DNA of 64,000 nt from Pseudomonas crudilactis (lineage in GTDB: Bacteria; Pseudomonadota; Gammaproteobacteria; Pseudomonadales; Pseudomonadaceae), in assembly GCF_013433315.1 (NCBI RefSeq), contig NZ_WXVV01000010.1:62001-126000 (forward strand), in the 5' to 3' direction. Positions 56,771 to 64,000 of this stretch are shown piece by piece; within the stretch, counting starts at the first letter, position 1, and the number at the start of each line of letters is the position of its first letter. A program made the position numbers and the translations under genes. Under the pieces are notes generated by a model. That model ran no database searches, was not told where the DNA came from, and worked only from the letters and a program-made list of their open reading frames with translations.

Positions 56771-59545
56771 TCATGCTTGTGTTAAGTGTTGGATAAAGAG
56801 ATTGACCGGGACATCCCCCAGCGCGTCGCTGATATTCAGCTCCCTGTTTTTTGTGACTGCGCTGCTTGAAAAAAGTCCCTTCAGGTTTGTGTCAGAGGCG
56901 GCGAACGGTAGAACCACCCGCGTATCGCCCCAGCGCAGCGCATCGACCTGGGGTACAGCACCGTTTTCCAGCAGGGTTGCACAACGGATCGGCACGATCA
57001 CGATCGCCTGTATTCCCTCGTGTTCGCGGGCAAATGCGAGCACGTTGTGCGCCTGACTGCCGAGCACTTCCAACGGCTGGTAGTCACCACGCCGGAACAG
57101 CTCGGCATGCTCGACGCGCAGGTTCAACACTTGCGCAATCAAGGCTTGCTTGATGCGCCCGTCACGCCAATTCGCCAACAGTTCCACAGGTGGCAATGGC
57201 GCCTCCAGTGCGTGCTCGCGAGCGGCGTAATCCACCGGCCGGCGGTTGTCCGGATCAACCAGGCTGAAGTCCCAGAACTCATTGCCCTGATACAGATCCG
57301 GCACCCCCGGCACGGTCATGCGCAGCAAGGTTTGCGCCAAGCCGTTGAGGGCGCCGGCAGCGGCGATGCTGTTGACGGTCTTGCTCAACGCCGCGCGCAG
57401 CAGTTCGCCTTCCTCACCGGTGAGGAGTTTTTCGGTGAATGCCTGTGCGGCGTTTTCATAGGCTTCGTTCGGCGCGCTCCAGCTGCTTTGCAGCTTGGCT
57501 TCGCGCAGGGCTTTCTGCTGCCATTGCCAGATACGTTTGGCGTAGTCGGCGAACCCGGCCTGATCGTCATCGCGCAGTTGCAGCGGCCAACTGCCGAGCA
57601 AGGCTTGATAGAGGATCAGTTCATCGCCGCTCGACGGCATCTGCTCGTCAACCCGAACGGGACGGGCGAGGGCGCGCCACAACTCGATCTGCTCGGCATA
57701 CCAATGGCTGCGCTCGCTGAGCACAGCCAGACGTGCGCGAGTGTCTTCGCCACGTTTGTGATCGTGGGTGGCGGTGGCCAGCAAGTTGTCGGGGAAGTCG
57801 TTCAGCCGTTGCAGATTGACTGCATGAAAGTCGCTGACCGGGGCACTGAATTGCTCGGTGTTGTAGCCGACGTCATTGCGTGACAGCAGCACCGCCGAGC
57901 GATACAGCGCGGTGTCTTCCACGGCTTTGGCCGCTGCCGGTGAAGTCAGTTGCTGAAAGCGTACGCAGGCATGCTTGAGAATCTTGCGTGAGCGCCCGCG
58001 CGGTTTTTGCCGCCATGGGGTCCCGCCCAGCCAACCGGCCACGCAGTCGAGCACCGGCCAGTCGGCTTCGCTCAGAGTCTGCCGGGCACCGTCCATGGCC
58101 TGCTGGAAAAATGCTTCGTCCTGCGCCGAGCGGCCCATGGCGCTGATGTAAGTGCGGTACACCGGGAAATGCACGATCAACGCCTGCAACACCCGGCGGA
58201 TCGCGCCAAGGGTCAGGTCGCGGGTCATCAGGTCATCACGGGCGACTTGCAACAGGGCCTGGGCGACGCTCTCGCAATCACTGGCCAGGGAGCCGTTGAG
58301 AATCTGCTGACGCGCCAGTTGCGCTTCTTCGATGAATGCGGCCGGGCGTTCGGTGCGCCGTTGCCAGAGGTCGCCGAGCACGTATTCGCCGTCCGGGTCG
58401 TGTTGCAGCAGCGATAGTTGATTCATGAACTCGTAACCGGTGGTGCCATCCACCGTCCAGTCGCGGCGCGGGGTTTCACCAGCGCCGAGGATCTTCTCGA
58501 CGTAGATTGGCAAGTGCCTGCCCGGTGCCAGCAGATCAACCCGGCGGCGCAGTTTGCGGCAGTAACCGCGCGGGTCGGCGAGGCCATCGATGTGGTCGAT
58601 GCGCAAACCATCGACCAGCCCTTCGGCAATCAACTGGAAGATCTTGCCGTGGGTGGCTTCGAACACTGCCGGGCGCTCGACGCGTAGCCCGCCAAGTTCG
58701 TTGATGTCGAAAAAGCGCCGCCAGTTGATGTCATCTGCTGCCGTGCGCCAACTGGCGAGGCGATAGCTTTGGCGCTCGAGCAACTGATGCAGCGCCTGGA
58801 AGCCTGCTTCGGTCGTTGAGTCGAAATGCTCAAGGTTGCTTTGAATCGCTTCAAGCGTCTGCGGATCGTTCGCCAGTTCGCGCAGCTCTTCCTTCAGTGG
58901 CATCGCCAGCGAATGTGCATCGGTCTGATAACTGAGCGTGTTGAACCGGTCAGCGAGGGATTTCAGCGTCTCTTGGTGTTTGAGGATCTCACCGTAGTCA
59001 CTCGGGCAGATCGGGAAGTGATGGTCGTAATGTTCGACGTAAAAGCTGCCGGTCTGCGCGTTGAACTGCAAATTCAGCGTGCCTTCCTGCAAGGCCACGC
59101 CGTAATCGCTGCCGAGAAACGGCAGCAGCAACTGGCCCTCCATCAACGGGTCGGGCGAATGCCACTGAATGTCGAAGAACTCGCCGTAAGGGCTGAGCCG
59201 ACCCCATTCCAGCAAGTCGAGCCACCACGGGTTGTCGTTGCCACCGACGGCCATGTGGTTGGAGACGATGTCGAGGATCAACCCCATGTTGTGTTCACGC
59301 AGGGTGCTGACCAGGCGCCTTAACGCTGGCTCGCCACCGAGTTCCGGGTTGACCCGGGTCGGGTCGACCACGTCGTAACCGTGCATCGAGCCGGCCCGCG
59401 CGGCGAGTAGCGGCGAGGCATAAATGTGGCTGATGCCAAGACTGGCAAAGTACGGCACCAGCGGCACCGCTTGTTCCAGAGTGAAGCCTTTATGAAATTG
59501 CAGGCGCAAGGTCGCGCGCAGAGGCTGAATGAGCGTTTGATTCAT
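56771..59545 (-). CDS. treY: Malto-oligosyltrehalose synthase (TreY)
   Basis: 924 residues, overlapping malQ by four bases. GH13_26: LRLQFHKGFTLEQAVPLVPY at the start, LILDIVSNHMAVGG, the nucleophile in DGLRIDHIDGLADPRGY (about 312), the acid/base glutamate in IYVEKILGAGE and TATHDHKRGEDTRAR, all typical of TreY. It isomerises the reducing-end alpha-1,4 bond of a maltodextrin to alpha,alpha-1,1, making maltooligosyltrehalose for TreZ. Its length is within the longer bacterial range. Confidence 0.95.
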   Translation of the reverse strand: MNQTLIQPLRATLRLQFHKGFTLEQAVPLVPYFASLGISHIYASPLLAARAGSMHGYDVVDPTRVNPELGGEPALRRLVSTLREHNMGLILDIVSNHMAVGGNDNPWWLDLLEWGRLSPYGEFFDIQWHSPDPLMEGQLLLPFLGSDYGVALQEGTLNLQFNAQTGSFYVEHYDHHFPICPSDYGEILKHQETLKSLADRFNTLSYQTDAHSLAMPLKEELRELANDPQTLEAIQSNLEHFDSTTEAGFQALHQLLERQSYRLASWRTAADDINWRRFFDINELGGLRVERPAVFEATHGKIFQLIAEGLVDGLRIDHIDGLADPRGYCRKLRRRVDLLAPGRHLPIYVEKILGAGETPRRDWTVDGTTGYEFMNQLSLLQHDPDGEYVLGDLWQRRTERPAAFIEEAQLARQQILNGSLASDCESVAQALLQVARDDLMTRDLTLGAIRRVLQALIVHFPVYRTYISAMGRSAQDEAFFQQAMDGARQTLSEADWPVLDCVAGWLGGTPWRQKPRGRSRKILKHACVRFQQLTSPAAAKAVEDTALYRSAVLLSRNDVGYNTEQFSAPVSDFHAVNLQRLNDFPDNLLATATHDHKRGEDTRARLAVLSERSHWYAEQIELWRALARPVRVDEQMPSSGDELILYQALLGSWPLQLRDDDQAGFADYAKRIWQWQQKALREAKLQSSWSAPNEAYENAAQAFTEKLLTGEEGELLRAALSKTVNSIAAAGALNGLAQTLLRMTVPGVPDLYQGNEFWDFSLVDPDNRRPVDYAAREHALEAPLPPVELLANWRDGRIKQALIAQVLNLRVEHAELFRRGDYQPLEVLGSQAHNVLAFAREHEGIQAIVIVPIRCATLLENGAVPQVDALRWGDTRVVLPFAASDTNLKGLFSSSAVTKNRELNISDALGDVPVNLFIQHLTQA

Positions 59546-61620
59546 TGGTCACGCTCGGCAGCCTGAAGACGCGCACAGGCGAGCAGTTCCAGACGTCGCG
59601 CGGCGTCAGCGTCATCGAGCAGTGCTTCACTGGTGCCGGGCAAACGTCGTGACCAGTTCGGATGGGCGTCGATGGTGCCCGGAAAATTGGCTTGCTCGTT
59701 GATGCCCAACGCATCCTCCAGCGGTAACAGCACCAGTGGTGCGCGGGTGTGGCCGAGAAAACGCACAGCGGCATCGACCACTTGATCTGCCTCGTGGGAT
59801 TCCTCGCGAAAATTCTGCGGGTCCTGACTCAAGGCGTTGCGCAAGCCTTCGCGCTCACGTTGTCGGTGGTGCCGCCATTCGATTTCACCGTTGGCATCGA
59901 CAAAACCCAGGCGTGCATTCCAGTCGATGTCGCGGCCATGCCACCAGCCGTTGAGTGTCGGCAGGTCGTGGGTGCTGGTGGTCGCCAGCGCGTTGTCCGG
60001 CCAGTCGAGTATCGGTTTGAAATAAGTGTTGTCCTGTTCAAACAACAGTACGCGCATGCCGAGCATCCCCCGCGCGCTGAGTTTTTCGCGCAAGCCGTCG
60101 GGCACGGTGCCGAGGTCTTCGCCGAGGACGATGGCCTGATGACGATGGGATTCAAGGGTCAACAATCGCAGCAGATCGTCCACTGGGTAATACAGGTACG
60201 CGCCATCGGCCGGCGCCGCGCCGTTGGGGATCACCCACAAGCGTTGCAGGCCCATCACGTGGTCGATGCGCAAGCCGCCGGCATGGGCGAAATTGGCCCG
60301 CAACATGTCGATGAAGGCGCGAAAGCCGTTGCGGATCAGGCCTTCCGGAGAGAAGGCGGAAATCCCCCAGCCCTGACCGGAACGATTGAGAATGTCCGGC
60401 GGCGCGCCGACGGTGAGCGAGGCGAGCAACTCATCCTGAAAGCTCCAGGCCTGACTGCCGGCGCCATCGGCCCCGACGGCGAGGTCGGCGATCAGGCCGA
60501 TGCCCATGCCAGCGCTGCGGGCGGCGGTTTGCGCACGTTCTAGGCAACGGTGGATCAGCCATTGGCAAAAAGCGAAATAGCCGATGCGTTCGGCGTACTC
60601 TTCGGCAAAGGCTTCGAGCGCCGCGCCGCGTGGGTCGTGCCAGTGCTCCGGCCATTGCCGCCAGTCAAGGTTTTCGCCACGGGCGGCGCGCATTTCCTGA
60701 ATCGCTTCGAAACGGCAGTGGTTTTCCAGCGCTTCGCCACCAGCGTGGCGGAAACTGGCGAAGTCCGGGTGCAGCGGATGCTCACCGGCGATGAAACCTT
60801 CGTACAAGGCTTGCAAGAGTTTCTGCTTGGCGTCGGCGGCACTCGGCCAGTCGATCAGTGTCAGGTCTTCCAGTTGCGCGAACTGCTCGGCCAGGCCGGC
60901 CGCGTCGATCGCATCACGCAAGGCGCGCTCACCGAGAATGGCCCCGGGTGCTGCGTAAAGAGAATTGAGGAACAACCGACTGGATGGCGAATATGGGCTG
61001 TAGCGCCCGGTGTCGGCGCTGAACATGGCGTGCAGCGGGCTGATCGCCAAGGCATCGGCGCCGCGTTCACCGGCCACGCGGACCAAGTCTTCCAGCGCTT
61101 GAGTGTCGCCGAAGCCGCCGTCGCCTGCGCGGCGCAGCGAATACAACTGCGCACTCAGGCCCCAGACGCGTGGAATCGGATTATCCACCGCATCGCCGAC
61201 GCTGAAGCAGCGCTCCGGCGCCACGGCCAAGGTGAAATACTGATCACTGATGTGCACCTGTTGATAGCCGACCGGGATCAGCCCCGGCAATATCGCTTCG
61301 GAATCGAGTCTCAGGTTCAGCCGCGAGCCGTCTTCAAGGTGGATTTCGCAAGGCGTTTGCGGTGCGAAGTACCGCGCCAGATCCACGCCGACACCGACAT
61401 CGGCGGTCAACAGCGGCGGCAGGTGGCGGTCTTGTTGAACGGCTTGCAGTTCCAACAGGCTGGCGTCGATTTCCTGCGCGGTGCTGGCGGGGTGGCCGAG
61501 CCCGATCAGGACATTGCGCAGCACCGCCGGGGCGACTTTTTGCGGGCGGCCGTTGGCGTCGATCCAGTCGACGGCGAGGCCGGCGCGGCTTGCGAGAATT
61601 TCCAGTTGCGCATCGCTCAT
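59542..61620 (-). CDS. malQ: 4-alpha-glucanotransferase (MalQ)
   Basis: 692 residues from ATG 61620, overlapping the treZ stop as ATGA; the frame open to 61740 is shadow. GH77: RRAGDGGFGDTQALEDLVR, the nucleophile in GLRIDHVMGLQRLW (about 450), acid/base in VLGEDLGTVPDG (about 498) and TSTHDLPTLNGWW. It disproportionates maltodextrins, recycling short chains left by TreY/TreZ and GlgX. A helical N-terminal domain (about 1-140) precedes the barrel. Confidence 0.95.
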   Translation of the reverse strand: MSDAQLEILASRAGLAVDWIDANGRPQKVAPAVLRNVLIGLGHPASTAQEIDASLLELQAVQQDRHLPPLLTADVGVGVDLARYFAPQTPCEIHLEDGSRLNLRLDSEAILPGLIPVGYQQVHISDQYFTLAVAPERCFSVGDAVDNPIPRVWGLSAQLYSLRRAGDGGFGDTQALEDLVRVAGERGADALAISPLHAMFSADTGRYSPYSPSSRLFLNSLYAAPGAILGERALRDAIDAAGLAEQFAQLEDLTLIDWPSAADAKQKLLQALYEGFIAGEHPLHPDFASFRHAGGEALENHCRFEAIQEMRAARGENLDWRQWPEHWHDPRGAALEAFAEEYAERIGYFAFCQWLIHRCLERAQTAARSAGMGIGLIADLAVGADGAGSQAWSFQDELLASLTVGAPPDILNRSGQGWGISAFSPEGLIRNGFRAFIDMLRANFAHAGGLRIDHVMGLQRLWVIPNGAAPADGAYLYYPVDDLLRLLTLESHRHQAIVLGEDLGTVPDGLREKLSARGMLGMRVLLFEQDNTYFKPILDWPDNALATTSTHDLPTLNGWWHGRDIDWNARLGFVDANGEIEWRHHRQREREGLRNALSQDPQNFREESHEADQVVDAAVRFLGHTRAPLVLLPLEDALGINEQANFPGTIDAHPNWSRRLPGTSEALLDDADAARRLELLACARLQAAERDQ

Positions 61621-63419
61621 AGGCGCTCTCCATTCAGAGGTTGCAAAGGGGTTGCGGCCGTGAGGCTGACAAGCGCGCAATACGCGGGCAGTACGCCCGA
61701 TTCCGATAGATCGACGGCGGATGGCTGTTGAAACAACCACACGGCCTCGGTCTGTGGAGGGTTGACCACTGGCGTGTCGCTGAGGTTCAGGTCAATTCGC
61801 AGCTCGCTGCCATTGCCCAAACGCCAGCGCGCACTGACCGCGCCATAACCGAGCATATGGGCGCCGAGCGCTTGCGTGCCGGACAGATGGGGAATGATGT
61901 ATTGATGGCGAAATTGCAGGAGCTTTTGGTAGAGCGCGAGGGTTTCCTGCTGTTTTTCGCTGCCATGGCCGATCAACCTTGGCTGTGAGGCGTGGAAGGT
62001 TTTTTCAGCATTCGGGTCAGGAATCTGCTCGCGCTTGTGCGGATCGGTGAAGGCGCTGAACGCGGCGAATTCATTGCGTCGTCCTTCACGCACCAGTTTC
62101 GCCAGTTCGCCGTGGTGACTGGTGAAAAACAGGAACGGCTGCTCGGCGGCGAACTCATCGCCCATGAACATCAACGGAATCATCGGTGACAGCAGCAACA
62201 ACACGGTCGCTGCCTGCACGGCTCGCGGATCGGCCAGATGATGCAGGCGCTCGCCGAACGCACGGTTGCCAATCTGATCGTGGTTTTGCAGGAACAGCAC
62301 GAACGCTGTGGACGGCAGGTGTTCGCTGGACTCGCCGCGAGGTTCGCCGTGGCGAGTGATGTGGCCCTGGAAGACAAACCCCTGACTGAGGCAGCGCACC
62401 AGCTGTTCGGTGGGTTGTGCGGCGTAGTCGGCGTAATAGGCATCGGTTTCGCCGGTCAGCAACACGTGCAGGGCGTTATGGCCGTCGTCGTTCCATTGCG
62501 CGTCGTAGTCGTATTCGAGCAGGCTCGACTGGTTGAGTTCGTTTTCCACGGTCAGCCAGACGTGCCGACTCGGGTCGATCTGCGCGCGGATGCGCTGGGC
62601 CATTACTGTGAGGAAGTCCGGGTCCTCGATGGCATGCACCGCGTCCAGACGCAGACCGTCGAAGCGGTACTCAAGCAACCACATCAGGGCGTTTTCGATG
62701 AAAAACTCGCGCACTTCGTCGCGGCGGAAATCGATCGCTGCGCCCCACGGTGTGTGTTTGTCCTCGCGGAAAAAGCCTTTCGCGTAACGATGCAGATAAT
62801 TGCCGTCGGGGCCGAAGTGGTTGTAGACCACATCAAGAATGACGGCCAAGCCGTGGCCGTGGGCGCTGTCGATCAGGTGTTTGAGTTGTTCCGGCGTGCC
62901 GTAAGAGGCGTGCGGGGCGTAGGGCAAGACACCGTCGTAGCCCCAATTGCGTTCGCCGGGAAACTGCGCCAGCGGCATCAGTTCGATGGCGGTGATGCCC
63001 AGGCCCGCAAGGCGCGCCAGATGTTGTTCGACTTCAGCGAAGCCACCGAGCGCACCGACGTGCAACTCGTAGATGACTGCTTCGCTCCACGGCCGACCGA
63101 GCCAGGCAGTGTAGCGCCATTGATAGGCCAGCGGATCGACCACCACGCTGTGGCGGTCAAGGTCGCCATCCTGTGCCCTGGCGGCCGGGTCGGGCACCTC
63201 CAGTTCGCCGTCGATGTTGTAGCGGTAACGCGTGCCCGCCGGACAGCGGGCCTTGATCACAAACCAGCCGTCTGCCTGAGACAGCATCGGCAACGACTGG
63301 CCGTTTTCAAGTTCGACACTGACGTAAAACGCATCTGGCGCCCATAGCGCAAATTGCGTGTGTTCGGCGTCCAGCATGATCGCGCCGTGGGGCCAGGTTT
63401 CAGTAGACCGTAACGGCAT
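61617..63419 (-). CDS. treZ: Malto-oligosyltrehalose trehalohydrolase (TreZ)
   Basis: 600 residues. A CBM48-like N-terminus (FALWAPDAFYVSVELENG) precedes GH13_10 with VILDVVYNHFGPDGNYLH, the nucleophile in DGLRLDAVHAIED (about 254), acid/base in WLTVENELNQSS (about 290) and FLQNHDQIGNRAFGER. It releases free trehalose from maltooligosyltrehalose. Coupled to malQ by a four-base overlap and 18 bases after glgA. Confidence 0.95.
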   Translation of the reverse strand: MPLRSTETWPHGAIMLDAEHTQFALWAPDAFYVSVELENGQSLPMLSQADGWFVIKARCPAGTRYRYNIDGELEVPDPAARAQDGDLDRHSVVVDPLAYQWRYTAWLGRPWSEAVIYELHVGALGGFAEVEQHLARLAGLGITAIELMPLAQFPGERNWGYDGVLPYAPHASYGTPEQLKHLIDSAHGHGLAVILDVVYNHFGPDGNYLHRYAKGFFREDKHTPWGAAIDFRRDEVREFFIENALMWLLEYRFDGLRLDAVHAIEDPDFLTVMAQRIRAQIDPSRHVWLTVENELNQSSLLEYDYDAQWNDDGHNALHVLLTGETDAYYADYAAQPTEQLVRCLSQGFVFQGHITRHGEPRGESSEHLPSTAFVLFLQNHDQIGNRAFGERLHHLADPRAVQAATVLLLLSPMIPLMFMGDEFAAEQPFLFFTSHHGELAKLVREGRRNEFAAFSAFTDPHKREQIPDPNAEKTFHASQPRLIGHGSEKQQETLALYQKLLQFRHQYIIPHLSGTQALGAHMLGYGAVSARWRLGNGSELRIDLNLSDTPVVNPPQTEAVWLFQQPSAVDLSESGVLPAYCALVSLTAATPLQPLNGERL

Positions 63420-63437
63420 CGTGGTGAACCTCCCTGG

Positions 63438-64000
63438 TTATTTGTGGTGAGCTTTACCCAGCGCCTTGGCGACCAGTTGTTCGTAGAGTTCGGCATACGG
63501 TTCAACCGCTTTGCACCAGTTGAACGGTGCGGCCATTGCCCGGCAACGCATGGCATTAAGCAGCTCGGGGAAGGCGAACACCTTGAACGCGCGGCTCAGG
63601 GCCTCTTGATAGCTTTCAGCGGTGGACTCATCGAAGAGGAAACCGGTGACACCGTTTTCTATGGTGTCGGCCAAACCGCCGGTATTGCGCGCCACTGGTA
63701 GCGAACCAAAGCGCTGGGCGTACATCTGGCTTAAACCGCAAGGCTCGTAACGCGATGGCATCAGCAGGAAGTCGCTGCCGGCGAACATGCGCCGGGCGTC
63801 GGTTTCGTTGAAGCCGATGCGCACGCCGATCTGTCCTGGAAAACGCAGCGCCAGTTCGCGCATGGCTTGTTCTTCTTCCGGTTCACCGCGACCGATGATG
63901 GCGATCTGGCCACCGTTCTGCACGATGTACTCGGATACCGCGATCGTCAGGTCGAGACCTTTCTGATAGACCAGTCGCGACACCACGGCGAACAGCGGGC
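63438..64000 (-). CDS. glgA: Glycogen synthase (GlgA), C-terminal part, runs off the window
   Basis: The frame is open to the right edge, with PLFAVVSRLVYQKGLDL in phase before the first internal GTG, so the 5' end is outside. The visible 187 residues hold the GT5 C-terminal nucleotide-binding domain: IAIIGRGEPEEEQAMREL, GFNETDARRMFAGSDFLLMP, SRYEPCGLSQMYAQRFGSLP and VARNTGGLADTIENG. It extends alpha-1,4-glucan from a sugar nucleotide. No glgC (ADP-glucose pyrophosphorylase) is seen in the window. It precedes treZ, malQ and treY on the same strand. Confidence 0.93.
   Translation of the reverse strand, partial: PLFAVVSRLVYQKGLDLTIAVSEYIVQNGGQIAIIGRGEPEEEQAMRELALRFPGQIGVRIGFNETDARRMFAGSDFLLMPSRYEPCGLSQMYAQRFGSLPVARNTGGLADTIENGVTGFLFDESTAESYQEALSRAFKVFAFPELLNAMRCRAMAAPFNWCKAVEPYAELYEQLVAKALGKAHHK

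Overview
The window looks like a chromosomal segment of a fluorescent-group Pseudomonas. It is GC-rich, and almost every long intergenic gap carries a Pseudomonas-type REP doublet built on GTGGGAGCGAGC/GCTCGCGAA arms. Gene content and order match known Pseudomonas blocks: phdA-pdtB-exbB-exbD-tonB, the orphan cbb3 subunit ccoN with its sulfite/nitrite reductase partner, muxABC-opmB, and the glgE/treS/glgB plus glgA/treZ/malQ/treY/glgX stress-glucan loci. I saw no tRNA, rRNA, CRISPR array, complete insertion sequence or prophage.

Layout. (1) 2-733: 3' end of a D-serine-dehydratase-like PLP enzyme. (2) 1007-10045: one compact nine-gene operon. It encodes a Phd-like protein fused to a transposase-type domain, a two-partner-secretion (TpsB) outer-membrane transporter, an ExbB with a large periplasmic DUF2341/lectin-like N-terminus, ExbD, TonB, a putative porin, a coiled-coil periplasmic protein, a YbjN protein and a membrane-anchored PpiC isomerase. 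A LysR regulator follows. No TpsA substrate gene is present. (3) 11296-13212: acetyltransferase, YgeA-type racemase and a hypothetical gene. (4) 13406-17480: orphan CcoN/CcoQ divergent from a siroheme reductase and its DUF934 partner. (5) 17622-22428: a membrane protein, a DUF3313 lipoprotein, a DUF6124 protein with a long leader, a YciI protein and Tpx, interspersed with repeats and one gene remnant. (6) 22604-31728: the muxABC-opmB RND efflux operon. (7) 32024-39598: an MHYT-GGDEF-EAL protein, an SDR, a MocR regulator and CcoG (probably the displaced half of the cyanide-adaptation cluster in 4), then DUF3203, MgtC and a proline-rich peptide. (8) 39816-64000: alpha-glucan and trehalose metabolism on two convergent operons. 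The second ends in an overlapping cassette (acyl-CoA-dehydrogenase-like, PIG-L deacetylase, NodS-like methyltransferase, GT2), with a second PIG-L gene and an EEP hydrolase downstream.

How the genes work together. In region 8, GlgA and GlgB plus the GlgE route (trehalose to maltose by TreS, to maltose-1-phosphate by the fused maltokinase, to glucan by GlgE) make glucan. GlgX, TreY and TreZ turn it back into trehalose, and MalQ recycles short maltodextrins. A sigma-22 (AlgU)-like promoter precedes glgE, which fits osmotic or desiccation control. Region 2 looks like a dedicated TonB-energised envelope machine around an orphan TpsB, with a PHO-box-like site upstream. Regions 4 and 7 together hold homologues of the P. 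aeruginosa PA4129-PA4134 cyanide-inducible cluster, here split by about 18 kb.

The best candidates for undescribed biology are the TpsB-TonB operon (especially the lectin-ExbB fusion and the Phd-transposase fusion), the glgX-linked acyl-DH/PIG-L/NodS/GT2 cassette, a family of long palindromic intergenic elements with internal tandem repeats, and a predicted ~80-nt RNA near 49.0 kb.
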